Assembly (NCBI GenBank): GCA_021824855.1
Contig: JAKAJX010000061.1
Location: 1-10,052, forward strand
Length of the DNA: 10,052 bases
Source: Bacteroidota bacterium
GTDB lineage: Bacteria > Bacteroidota > Bacteroidia > Chitinophagales > Chitinophagaceae
Direction: 5' to 3'
Positions within the stretch are counted from its first letter, which is position 1; each line of letters starts with the position of its first letter. Shown here one piece after another: positions 1-6,705 of the stretch. The position numbers and the translations under genes are program-made. The notes under the pieces were generated by a model. The model was not told the origin of the DNA. It saw nothing but the letters and a program-made list of their open reading frames with translations, and did no database searches.

Positions 1-495
1 AAAGCTCATACCGGTTTCGCCATCTAATCTTTTTTTCACACTGTCTTTACTCATCATATAATTTACGGTAATATGTTTGCCAACATCTCTAATAAAGTGG
101 AGAAAAGAAAAATCTTTAAACCAATCGTAATTATTTACCAAAACGGCAGCATTGGGTTTGTTACTGTTAAAGTCTAAAAACTTTTCTAATTGTTGTTTTA
201 CGCAGCGTAAATTATATTGTAATACTTCTTCACTTAATAAATTTCTTTCTTCGCTTTTACCGCTGGGGTCGCCAACCATACCGGTAGCACCGCCAACCAA
301 CGCGTATGGTTTATGGCCGGCACGTTGTAAATGAACCAATAGCAGAATAGGCACTAAACTTCCAATGTGCAAACTATCGGCAGTGGGGTCAAAGCCAATA
401 TAACCACTTGTCATTTCTTTTTGTAACTGTTCTTCTGTGCCGGGCATTATGTCTTGAATCATTTCTCTCCAGCGCAATTCTTCAATCAAATTCAT
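1..495 (-). CDS. tyrS: Tyrosyl-tRNA synthetase, N-terminal 165 residues (partial, cut by left edge)
   Basis: The product charges tRNA-Tyr with tyrosine in the cytoplasm; it is a class I aminoacyl-tRNA synthetase. Reading the minus strand from the ATG at 495-493 gives MNLIEELRWREM and then the class I signature GFDPTADSLHIGS (residues 34-46, the HIGH motif present as HIGS). GGATGMVGDPSGKS at about 68-81 is the conserved TyrRS active-site loop. The frame stays open to base 1. The full protein is usually about 420-430 residues, so the KMSKS loop and the C-terminal RNA-binding part lie outside the window. The start is supported by the usual short N-terminus of bacterial TyrRS and by a -7 box 16 bases upstream. 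It is divergent from the RDD gene. Identification is near certain. Confidence 0.97.
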   Translation of the reverse strand, partial: MNLIEELRWREMIQDIMPGTEEQLQKEMTSGYIGFDPTADSLHIGSLVPILLLVHLQRAGHKPYALVGGATGMVGDPSGKSEERNLLSEEVLQYNLRCVKQQLEKFLDFNSNKPNAAVLVNNYDWFKDFSFLHFIRDVGKHITVNYMMSKDSVKKRLDGETGMSF

Positions 496-511
496 TTAAG
501 TTATTTTGCGG

Positions 512-519
512 CAAAAGTA
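512..519 (-). promoter_or_regulatory. Candidate -7 promoter element for tyrS
   Basis: On the minus strand this reads TACTTTTG, a full match to the Bacteroidota sigma factor -7 consensus TAnnTTTG. It lies 16 bases upstream of the tyrS ATG. I see no convincing TTG or TTTG -33 element at the expected distance, so the call rests on the -7 box alone. Confidence 0.5.
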
Positions 520-524
520 ATTAC

Positions 525-532
525 TAATTTTG
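525..532 (+). promoter_or_regulatory. Candidate -7 promoter element for the RDD-family gene
   Basis: TAATTTTG matches TAnnTTTG exactly. A possible -33 TTTTG lies at 504-508, with 16 bases between, slightly shorter than usual. The box ends four bases before the ATG at 537, so transcription would begin at or very near the start codon. That would make the mRNA leaderless or nearly so (inference). Confidence 0.45.
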
Positions 533-536
533 CTTT

Positions 537-914
537 ATGAAAAAAGTTGGAACAGGAACCCGCTCAATTAATTTTTTGATAGATAATTTATTAATCTTCT
601 GTATAGCCTACATTACCTTTAAAATTCAGAATTGGTATGTATATTATTACGGAATAAAATATGTTGGTTTTGGTTTTCACTTTTTTACGGTATTATTTGT
701 TTACTATACTTTTTTTGAAAGTGTTTTTGCAAGAACGCCTGCTAAATGGTTAAGTTACTCGAAGGTTGTTGATGATGCCGGAAATAAGCCATCATTTATT
801 CGAGTGATGATTCGAAGTTTTGTACGACTTACTTTAATTGATTTATTTTTTCTTCCGTTGTTAGAAAAAACGTTACATGATTATATAAGCAAAACGGATG
901 TGGTAGAAGTATAA
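537..914 (+). CDS. RDD family integral membrane protein
   Basis: A small inner-membrane protein of the RDD family (Pfam RDD), whose molecular role is mostly unknown; some members have been linked to ion transport. The family's conserved Arg and Asp appear near the N-terminus as R9 and D16 in TRSINFLID, inside the first hydrophobic segment (about 12-28). A second hydrophobic segment spans about 43-63. It is followed by the family loop ARTPAKW (65-71, usually GRTPGK), a cluster of basic residues (R89, R93, R97) and a third hydrophobic segment at about 98-110. The C-terminus HDYISKTDVV resembles the usual HDxxAGTxVV ending. At 125 residues it is at the short end of the family. There is no Shine-Dalgarno sequence. 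It stands alone, divergent from tyrS and convergent with the GNAT gene. Family assignment is firm; function is unknown. Confidence 0.85.
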   Translation: MKKVGTGTRSINFLIDNLLIFCIAYITFKIQNWYVYYYGIKYVGFGFHFFTVLFVYYTFFESVFARTPAKWLSYSKVVDDAGNKPSFIRVMIRSFVRLTLIDLFFLPLLEKTLHDYISKTDVVEV

Positions 915-968
915 GATATAGTTACTGATGATTGTGTGTAAATAATTTGTATTAACCTTTTATGTAGC

Positions 969-1493
969 TTATAAGCCAAAATTGCTTAATGAATCAATAG
1001 TTTTTCTTAATAAAATTTCATCATAATCTTTTACAATAAAATCTTTTAATACGCCTATCTTCTCATATCCCAATTTAAAATACCAATGTTGTGCTTTGGT
1101 GTTAAATGAAGAAACGCAAATAAAAATGTTAGGCGAAACAGATAAAATTCTTTTTTCTGCAAAAGCTATCAATGCTGTTCCAATGCCTTTGCCTCTTGCA
1201 TTTTCTGTTATAGCAATGCTTTGAATATATCCTTTAAATGTTCCGGCCATTTGTAAAATAATAAAACCAAGTAATTGGTCATTTTCTTGGGCAATATATA
1301 CTTCTTTAAATTCTCCTAAAAATGATTGAATGCAATGATTAAAATTTCTTTTTAACGTAATCCATGGTTCCGATTGGCACATAATAGCAGCTCCTTGCTC
1401 AAAAAGCTGCCTATCGTTGGTAAGTGTAATTGAAATGGGCATATCAACATTAAAATTACATAACCATTTCTTATTTCCTCTTTCGCAACCCAT
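969..1493 (-). CDS. GNAT family N-acetyltransferase
   Basis: A soluble acetyltransferase of the GNAT superfamily that would transfer acetyl from acetyl-CoA to an amine; the substrate cannot be read from sequence. Motif A is clear: YIQSIAITENARGKGIGTAL (89-108) carries the RGKGIG pyrophosphate-binding loop (100-105), followed by the helix ending AEKRI. Motif B follows, with N131 and the YFKLGYEKIG element (138-147). The domain fills residues 18-165. The first ATG of the open frame (1493) is listed, but an in-frame ATG at 1442 gives MPISITLTND, which is where the domain seems to begin. A near -7 box (TAATTTTA, minus strand 1458-1451) lies just before it, so the 17-residue extension MGCERGNKKW... 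may not be translated. It is convergent with the RDD gene, with 54 bases between and no clear terminator, and divergent from hscA. Confidence 0.85.
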   Translation of the reverse strand: MGCERGNKKWLCNFNVDMPISITLTNDRQLFEQGAAIMCQSEPWITLKRNFNHCIQSFLGEFKEVYIAQENDQLLGFIILQMAGTFKGYIQSIAITENARGKGIGTALIAFAEKRILSVSPNIFICVSSFNTKAQHWYFKLGYEKIGVLKDFIVKDYDEILLRKTIDSLSNFGL

Positions 1494-1509
1494 ATCAAGT
1501 GCAATATTT

Positions 1510-1517
1510 TACTTTTG
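1510..1517 (+). promoter_or_regulatory. Candidate -7 promoter element for hscA
   Basis: TACTTTTG matches TAnnTTTG exactly and lies 36 bases upstream of the GTG start, leaving a leader of about 30 bases. A -33 candidate TTTCG at 1481-1485 is imperfect and about 24 bases away, so support comes mainly from the -7 box. Confidence 0.45.
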
Positions 1518-1553
1518 CAATTCTTAATTTCAAATTTTTAATAATAAAATAGC

Positions 1554-3410
1554 GTGGCAAAAATTGGTATTAACATAGCAACAGGAAGTTTACAACAGTC
1601 GGAAATGATTGTAGGTATTGATTTAGGTACTACCAATAGTTTGGTAGCAATAATACATCCGGAATTAAAAAAACCATTGGCTTTAAAAGAACATAATACT
1701 ACCAGTTTGGTTCCCAGTGTTATTCATTTTGATGAATTTGCCAATCCAACCGTTGGCGAAAATGCCAAACTTTTTTTAGAAACCGAACCGGCTAATACCA
1801 TTTTTTCTGCTAAGCGGTTAATGGGAAAAAGTTATAATGATATTAAACAAAATGCATCTTTTTTTACCTACAAAGTAATTGATACTGACGATGAAAAATT
1901 GGTAAAAGTTCAAGTGGGTAATCAGTTCTATTCGCCAATCGATTTATCATCCTTCATTTTAAAAGAATTAAAAGTCCGAGCCGAACATATTTTAAAAACA
2001 CCGGTTACAAAAGCGGTAATAACGGTTCCGGCTTATTTTAACGATGCCCAACGTCAGGCTACACGTGATGCCGGAAAATTAGCCGGATTAGATGTGTTGC
2101 GAATTGTAAATGAACCTACCGCAGCAGCATTGGCTTACGGATTGGGTTTGAATAAAGAGGTAGATACAACCATAGCTGTATACGATTTAGGCGGAGGTAC
2201 TTTTGATATTTCTATTCTAAAAATAACGAATGGTATTTTTGAAGTATTGAGTACAAATGGTGATACTTACTTGGGTGGAGATGATTTTGATAGAGCCATA
2301 GTAAAATATTGGATGGAAGAATTTGGAATTACAGATGATGAATTGAAATTAAATAAAGAGTTGGCTCAAGGTTTACGGTTGCGTGCCGAAGAAGCAAAAA
2401 AACACTTAAGTAATAATGAAACATTTGCTGTTGATTGGAATGGTGATAAATTAACTATTACCAAAGAAAAGTTGGAAGAACTTATTTGGCCATTGATTGA
2501 AAAAACCTTGAATTGCTGTAATAATGCACTAAAAGATGCCCAATTACAAGTAGCCGATATTGAAACAGTAGTAATGGTAGGTGGCAGCACTCGGGTGCCT
2601 ATTGTAAAAAATGCAGTGAGCCGCTTATTCAATCAGCCGGTACATGATGAAGTAAACCCCGATGAAGTAGTGGCATTAGGTGCAGCAGTACAAGCCGATA
2701 TTTTAGCAGGAAATAATAAAGATTTTTTATTATTAGATATAACACCATTGAGTCTTGGTATTGAAACAATGGGCGGTTTAATGGATGTATTAATTCCGCG
2801 TAATTCAAAAATTCCAACAAAGGTTGGAAGGCAATACACCACGCAAAAAGATGGGCAAGGAAGTATGCGTATTGCTGTTTTTCAGGGAGAAAGAGATTTA
2901 GTAAAAGATAATAGAAAACTGGCCGAATTTAATTTAACAGGAATACCCGGCATGCCGGCAGGTTTGCCAAAGGTGGAAGTAAGTTTTTTAATCAATGCAG
3001 ATGGTATTTTAGTTGTGAAAGCCAAAGAATTACGAAGTGAAGTAGAGCAAAGTATTGAAGTAAAACCTCAATATGGATTAACCGATGAGGATGTTGAAAA
3101 AATGTTGTTGGAAAGTATTAATCATGCAAAAGATGATATTGCTTTGCGTGCTTTAATAGAAGCCAAAACAGAAGGCGAACAAATATTGGCAGCCACCGAA
3201 AAATTTCTTACCAAAAATTCAAACCTTGTATCGCAACAAGAAATACTTGATACTGCACAGGCTATGCAAAATTTACAATTGGCATTAACAATGGATGATA
3301 AAGATTTAATTCAAACCAAAATTGAAGAACTGAATGAAATTTCTCGTCCATTTGCCGAACGTGCAATGGACGCTGCTGTTAGCGGAGCATTAAAAGGAAG
3401 AATGATTTAA
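1554..3410 (+). CDS. hscA: Hsp70-family chaperone, HscA type (Fe-S cluster assembly)
   Basis: An ATP-driven cytosolic chaperone. HscA-type Hsp70s act with the J-protein HscB on the scaffold IscU to help hand over iron-sulfur clusters. The nucleotide-binding domain shows IDLGTTNS (22-29), VYDLGGGTFDIS (209-220) and VVMVGGSTRVP (339-349). The interdomain linker is LLLDITPLSLG (392-402), followed by the substrate-binding domain and a helical lid. HscA-like traits include the 618-residue length (E. coli HscA is 616), QRQATRDAGKLAGLDVLRI, TTQKDGQ, and the basic C-terminus GALKGRMI instead of the EEVD-like or Gly-rich DnaK tail. The start is GTG at 1554: it keeps the leader MAKIGINIATGSLQQ, like the N-terminal extension of E. 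coli HscA, whereas the next ATG (1605) begins directly at the first beta strand. No isc or hscB partner is adjacent. A divergent DnaK paralogue is the alternative. Confidence 0.88.
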   Translation: MAKIGINIATGSLQQSEMIVGIDLGTTNSLVAIIHPELKKPLALKEHNTTSLVPSVIHFDEFANPTVGENAKLFLETEPANTIFSAKRLMGKSYNDIKQNASFFTYKVIDTDDEKLVKVQVGNQFYSPIDLSSFILKELKVRAEHILKTPVTKAVITVPAYFNDAQRQATRDAGKLAGLDVLRIVNEPTAAALAYGLGLNKEVDTTIAVYDLGGGTFDISILKITNGIFEVLSTNGDTYLGGDDFDRAIVKYWMEEFGITDDELKLNKELAQGLRLRAEEAKKHLSNNETFAVDWNGDKLTITKEKLEELIWPLIEKTLNCCNNALKDAQLQVADIETVVMVGGSTRVPIVKNAVSRLFNQPVHDEVNPDEVVALGAAVQADILAGNNKDFLLLDITPLSLGIETMGGLMDVLIPRNSKIPTKVGRQYTTQKDGQGSMRIAVFQGERDLVKDNRKLAEFNLTGIPGMPAGLPKVEVSFLINADGILVVKAKELRSEVEQSIEVKPQYGLTDEDVEKMLLESINHAKDDIALRALIEAKTEGEQILAATEKFLTKNSNLVSQQEILDTAQAMQNLQLALTMDDKDLIQTKIEELNEISRPFAERAMDAAVSGALKGRMI

Positions 3411-3482
3411 TTGTACAAGTTGAATTTTTTTTAGCAAAATTTAAAATTAATAGTAACTTAGGCGTCCCCTAACTAACGAAGC

Positions 3483-4055
3483 TTGAAAAAAATAGCGGCT
3501 CTATTTATTATTATTTTATTTCTATTCAATTTATTTGGATATAGAATTGTTGTAGGATACATGCAACAAAGAGCCTCTGAACAATTAACTTCTCGCATTG
3601 ATAACAATTTGTATAACGAGGCTCAACTAATTGAATTTAAAGTTCCCTTTTATGTTCCTTATTTAAATAATTGGTCAAATTACCAAAGGTATGATGGCGA
3701 AGTAGAAGTAAAAGGCGTATTGTATACCTGTGTTAAACGAAAAGTTATTAATGATACACTTTACTTATTGTGCTTGCCCAATACAAAAAAGATGCACTTA
3801 GAAACGGTTAAAAATAATTTGTTTCAAATTTCAAACGGATTAGTTCAAAACTCTAATGCTAGAAAACCGTCTAATTCTCAATCTTCCATATCGTTCAAAA
3901 ATATTCAAGGAGAATATGATGATTATTCGTTTAAAATAAATACAAATAGTATTAGTAAAAAAATTATAGAATTTAAGTTAATTAAATGTTTAGGAAATTT
4001 ACTTTCCACTCCACATAGTTCTCCCGAACAACCTCCAGAATTAGTGTTGTCATAA
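3483..4055 (+). CDS. Hypothetical membrane-anchored or secreted protein, TTG start
   Basis: I do not recognise a named family. The protein is 190 residues long. Residues 1-3 (MKK) followed by a hydrophobic stretch at about 4-20 (IAALFIIILFLFNLFGY) form a signal peptide or N-terminal anchor without an obvious lipobox cysteine. The rest is probably periplasmic: a middle part with alternating strand-like segments (YDGEVEVKGVLYTCVKRK, NDTLYLLCLPN), then a Ser/Asn-rich linker at about 121-136 and a Pro-rich tail PEQPPELVLS. Cysteines occur at 83, 97 and 169. TTG is almost forced as the start: the frame is closed by a stop at 3474-3476, and the next in-frame ATG (residue 27) would remove the hydrophobic segment. 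No Shine-Dalgarno sequence is visible. The gene lies 72 bases after hscA with no clear terminator between, so co-transcription is possible. Confidence 0.7.
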   Translation: MKKIAALFIIILFLFNLFGYRIVVGYMQQRASEQLTSRIDNNLYNEAQLIEFKVPFYVPYLNNWSNYQRYDGEVEVKGVLYTCVKRKVINDTLYLLCLPNTKKMHLETVKNNLFQISNGLVQNSNARKPSNSQSSISFKNIQGEYDDYSFKINTNSISKKIIEFKLIKCLGNLLSTPHSSPEQPPELVLS

Positions 4056-4063
4056 TTTTTTCT

Positions 4064-4089
4064 TAGTGTATTCTAACAACAGAATACTA
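4064..4089 (+). other. Small stem-loop after the hypothetical gene
   Basis: TATTCT (4069-4074) pairs with AGAATA (4081-4086) around the loop AACAAC. The pairing extends with TAG (4064-4066) to CTA (4087-4089) across a TG bulge. No T-run follows directly, so alone it is not a terminator. It sits ten bases before the larger structure at 4099-4185 and may be part of the same RNA. Confidence 0.35.
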
Positions 4090-4098
4090 ATCAATAGT

Positions 4099-4185
4099 AA
4101 ATAACCACACAACAACTTTTTAAAAGCTTATATATTTTGTAGCAATACAAAAATATATGCCCAAAAGTGTGGTTATTTTTTTTTT
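4099..4185 (+). terminator. Nested hairpin with T10 tail: complex terminator or 3' end of a small RNA
   Basis: AAATAACCACAC (4099-4110) is perfectly complementary to GTGTGGTTATTT (4167-4178), a 12-bp stem, and a run of ten T (4176-4185) follows. The 56 bases between hold a second hairpin: TTTTGTA (4135-4141) pairs with TACAAAA (4146-4152) around a GCAA (GNRA) tetraloop, and ATATA (4130-4134) continues with TATAT (4154-4158) across a one-base bulge. Stem plus T-run fits Rho-independent termination of the upstream gene. The long, internally folded insert is unusual for a terminator and would also fit a structured small RNA. No clear promoter is seen just upstream. Confidence 0.6.
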
Positions 4186-4195
4186 GATCTATTTA

Positions 4196-4219
4196 ACCGA
4201 ATGCTATTGATAATTCGGT
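4196..4219. promoter_or_regulatory. 7-N10-7 palindrome upstream of norB, possible operator
   Basis: ACCGAAT (4196-4202) and ATTCGGT (4213-4219) form a perfect inverted repeat with a 10-base spacer. They are centred about 64 bases before the norB ATG. The size and position would suit a dimeric regulator of the nitric oxide response, but the half-sites are not the TTGAT/ATCAA of Fnr-type proteins and I cannot name a regulator. As RNA it could also form a 7-bp hairpin. No exact TAnnTTTG box lies between it and the gene. Confidence 0.35.
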
Positions 4220-4271
4220 ACAATAATTATTTGTAATAAAAAATAAGTAAGACATAAAATTTTATATAATC

Positions 4272-6569
4272 ATGTCAAAACAAAAAAGTTTTATCGGTTT
4301 TTTAATGAATCCAAAATATTGGTGGATTCCATTATCAATCATATTTATTGCAGCTATTGCAGGAGTTTCATTAATAGGTGCAGGTACTTATAACGAAGCT
4401 CCACCACTTGCCAATTTTGTAAAACAAGATGGAACAATAATTTTTAGCGATAAAGATATTAGTGAAGGAAAAATGGTATTTCAACAAAATGGTTTAATGG
4501 ATTATGGTAGCATGTTTGGTGATGGTGCAGGAAGAGGTCCCGATTATACCGCCGATGCATTACATCGTGTTTACGTTTCAATGGTTAAATATTATACTGC
4601 TACTTTAGGTGCAAATGCAGCAGATGCTTCTGTTACAAAAGTAAGAGCAGAACTAAAGAAGAACACATATAATTCTAGCAATAATACTATTACCGTTAGT
4701 GAAGCAGCTGCTAAAAGTTATGAAGAATTGGTTGATTATTATCAGCACTTATATAATATTGATAAGATAAAAGAAAAAGGTAAATCTACTTGGGTATATA
4801 TTCCGGATACAGTAGCAATTAGAAAAATGACAGCCTTCTTTTATTGGGGAGCTTGGTCTTGTGTAACCGAACGTCCGGGTGAAAATTACAGCTATACACA
4901 CAATTGGCCTTTTGACCCTGATGCAGGTAATCAACCCAGCCACGATACTTTGTTTTGGAGTTTAATAGGATTACTTGGATTGGTAGTAGTACTTGGATTA
5001 GTATTATTCTATTATTCTCAATTCGATAAATTAAATATAGAAGCCTATACCAAAAGTGCTTTGCCATTAATTACTGCTAAAGTAATCCATAATTTTAAAC
5101 CTACACCATCTCAAAAATCTGCATTTAAATTTTTATTTGTAGGCATACTTTTATTTTTGGTGCAAGTTTTATTTGGCGTTTTAACCATTAACGATTTTGT
5201 AAAAATATTTTCTGCATTTGGCGTTAATTGGAGCACACTAATTCCTTTTGCTGTTTCTCGAGGATTGCATATTCAATTATCTGTATTATGGATTTCATCT
5301 TGTTGGATTGGTGCTTCCTTCTTTGTATTGCCTTTAATTGCTAAAAAAGAAGTTCCTTATCAAAAATTTTGGGTAGAACTTTTATTTTGGCTCACATTGG
5401 TTGATGTAGTATTAATGGTAATAGGAATTTATTTAGGCGTTACCGGTAAATTAGGCAGCTATTGGTATTGGTTAGGCGATCAAGGATGGGAATATCTTGA
5501 AATGGGTAAACTTTGGCAAATTGGTGTGCTCATTGTATTTATTTTATGGGCATACTCAACTTACAGAGGTTTAAAACCTGCTTTTATTAAAGGCAAACCA
5601 TGGCGATTACCTAATTGGTTACTTTATACTATTATTAGCGTAATTAGTTTATTTATTGCCGGATTTGTCGCTCCGCCGGAAGCTAATTTTGCCATTGCCG
5701 ATTTTTGGAGATGGTGCGTAGTACACATGTGGGTAGAAGCATTTTTTGAAGTATTTACTACGGTTATCATCGGCTATTTTATGGTATTAATGGGTTTAGT
5801 AAGCCGTCAATCTGCCGAAAGAGTAATTTATATTGGTGCAATTTTATTTCTTGGTTCGGGCTTATTGGGTGTTTCGCATAACTTTTATTGGAATGCAAAA
5901 CCCGAAGCCACAATTGCATTAGGAAGTGTATTTTCAACATTACAAGTTATTCCACTTATATTGTTAACTTTAGAAGCAGTAAGATTTAGACAACTTCCTG
6001 ATTTTTTAAGTAAACCCAATCATGATAAGTTTGCAATGAATGATATATTTCTATTCTTACTTGGTGTAAACTTTTGGAACTTTATGGGTGCAGGTGTATT
6101 TGGATTAATTATTAATTTACCCATTTTAAATTTCTATCAACACGGTACTTATCTGGCCGTTAATCATGGTCATGCGGCTTTAATGGGTGTTTATGGAAAC
6201 CTATCTGTTGCAGGTGTTTTATTTTGTTCTAAACTATTATTCAAAGAAAATAGATGGAATGAAAAAGTATTACGAGTATCATTTTGGGCTTTAAATATAG
6301 GATTGGTTTTAATGGTTTCTTTAGATCTTTTGCCGGTTGGTATTTACCAATTAAGTGCAGTATTTAAACATGGATTATGGTTTGCTAAATCGCAAGAATT
6401 TATTGGCTCTAACACTTTCCAAACTTTAACTTGGTTAAGAATGATTGGAGGAGCTACATTTATTCTATTTGGCGTATTGCCTTTAGCTTGGTTTATGATT
6501 TCTAGAATTAGGAGTTTAAAAACTGCTTCGGTAGAAAATGCCAATGAGCCTTTATTCTCTGAAGAATAG
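4272..6569 (+). CDS. norB: Quinol-type nitric oxide reductase, large single subunit, variant active site
   Basis: A membrane haem-copper-superfamily enzyme expected to reduce 2 NO to N2O with quinol as electron donor, for detoxification or respiration. The layout is that of qNOR: a first TM helix (about 15-37), a periplasmic cytochrome-c-like domain without any CxxCH haem site (about 40-220), then a NorB-like multi-helix core; 765 residues is normal. Expected ligands present: H333 (low-spin haem), H485 and E489 in VVHMWVE (FeB), H536, and H632/H634 in NHGHAALMGVYG (haems). The usual His-His pair is H536-N537 here (GVSHNFYW), and the conserved second-shell Glu is Q558 (FSTLQVIPL). Thus one expected FeB histidine is replaced. 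It may belong to a variant NOR family instead of classical qNOR, and NO activity is inferred. It stands alone, with no norC, norD, norQ or nir gene nearby. Confidence 0.9.
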   Translation: MSKQKSFIGFLMNPKYWWIPLSIIFIAAIAGVSLIGAGTYNEAPPLANFVKQDGTIIFSDKDISEGKMVFQQNGLMDYGSMFGDGAGRGPDYTADALHRVYVSMVKYYTATLGANAADASVTKVRAELKKNTYNSSNNTITVSEAAAKSYEELVDYYQHLYNIDKIKEKGKSTWVYIPDTVAIRKMTAFFYWGAWSCVTERPGENYSYTHNWPFDPDAGNQPSHDTLFWSLIGLLGLVVVLGLVLFYYSQFDKLNIEAYTKSALPLITAKVIHNFKPTPSQKSAFKFLFVGILLFLVQVLFGVLTINDFVKIFSAFGVNWSTLIPFAVSRGLHIQLSVLWISSCWIGASFFVLPLIAKKEVPYQKFWVELLFWLTLVDVVLMVIGIYLGVTGKLGSYWYWLGDQGWEYLEMGKLWQIGVLIVFILWAYSTYRGLKPAFIKGKPWRLPNWLLYTIISVISLFIAGFVAPPEANFAIADFWRWCVVHMWVEAFFEVFTTVIIGYFMVLMGLVSRQSAERVIYIGAILFLGSGLLGVSHNFYWNAKPEATIALGSVFSTLQVIPLILLTLEAVRFRQLPDFLSKPNHDKFAMNDIFLFLLGVNFWNFMGAGVFGLIINLPILNFYQHGTYLAVNHGHAALMGVYGNLSVAGVLFCSKLLFKENRWNEKVLRVSFWALNIGLVLMVSLDLLPVGIYQLSAVFKHGLWFAKSQEFIGSNTFQTLTWLRMIGGATFILFGVLPLAWFMISRIRSLKTASVENANEPLFSEE

Positions 6570-6579
6570 TTGTTACAAT

Positions 6580-6612
6580 AAATTATTTTCATTATTTTTT
6601 AGAAAATAATTT
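6580..6612. other. AT-only inverted repeat after norB
   Basis: AAATTATTTTC (6580-6590) and GAAAATAATTT (6602-6612) form a perfect 11-bp inverted repeat with an 11-base loop, starting ten bases after the norB stop. With a single G-C pair it is a weak stem. The loop contains six T and the structure lies next to the stronger hairpin at 6621-6671. It may help protect the norB 3' end or end the ribE transcript from the other side. Confidence 0.4.
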
Positions 6613-6618
6613 TATCTT

Positions 6619-6671
6619 AAAATAGGTTAACTGTTGTTAAATTGAATTAATAGCAGTTAGCCTATTTTTTT
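6619..6671 (+). terminator. Long-stem terminator of norB, possibly bidirectional
   Basis: AATAGGTTAACTG (6621-6633) pairs with CAGTTAGCCTATT (6654-6666) with one G-T wobble. Pairing continues inward (6634-6640 with 6647-6653, two wobbles) to the six-base loop ATTGAA, giving about 20 pairs. A T-run (6665-6671) follows on the plus strand, fitting Rho-independent termination of norB. On the minus strand the stem is followed by TTTT and AT-rich sequence, so it may also stop convergent ribE transcription. Confidence 0.75.
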
Positions 6672-6705
6672 ATTGTTATGCAGTAAAAATTATTAATGAC
6701 TATTG

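Noticed and set aside
152..334. Plus-strand open frame of 60 codons opposite tyrS
   Set aside because: It lies entirely within the tyrS coding sequence on the other strand, and its translation has no recognisable features.
2366..2842. Three minus-strand open frames within hscA
   Set aside because: They are antisense to a strongly conserved Hsp70 reading frame and show no protein-like composition or promoter.
4208..4223. Fnr/Crp-type site starting at TTGAT before norB
   Set aside because: Only the left half TTGAT is present; the matching ATCAA at the right spacing is absent. The ACCGAAT palindrome is the better candidate.
4749..5067. Minus-strand open frames within norB
   Set aside because: They are shadows of the norB coding sequence and overlap each other in different frames.
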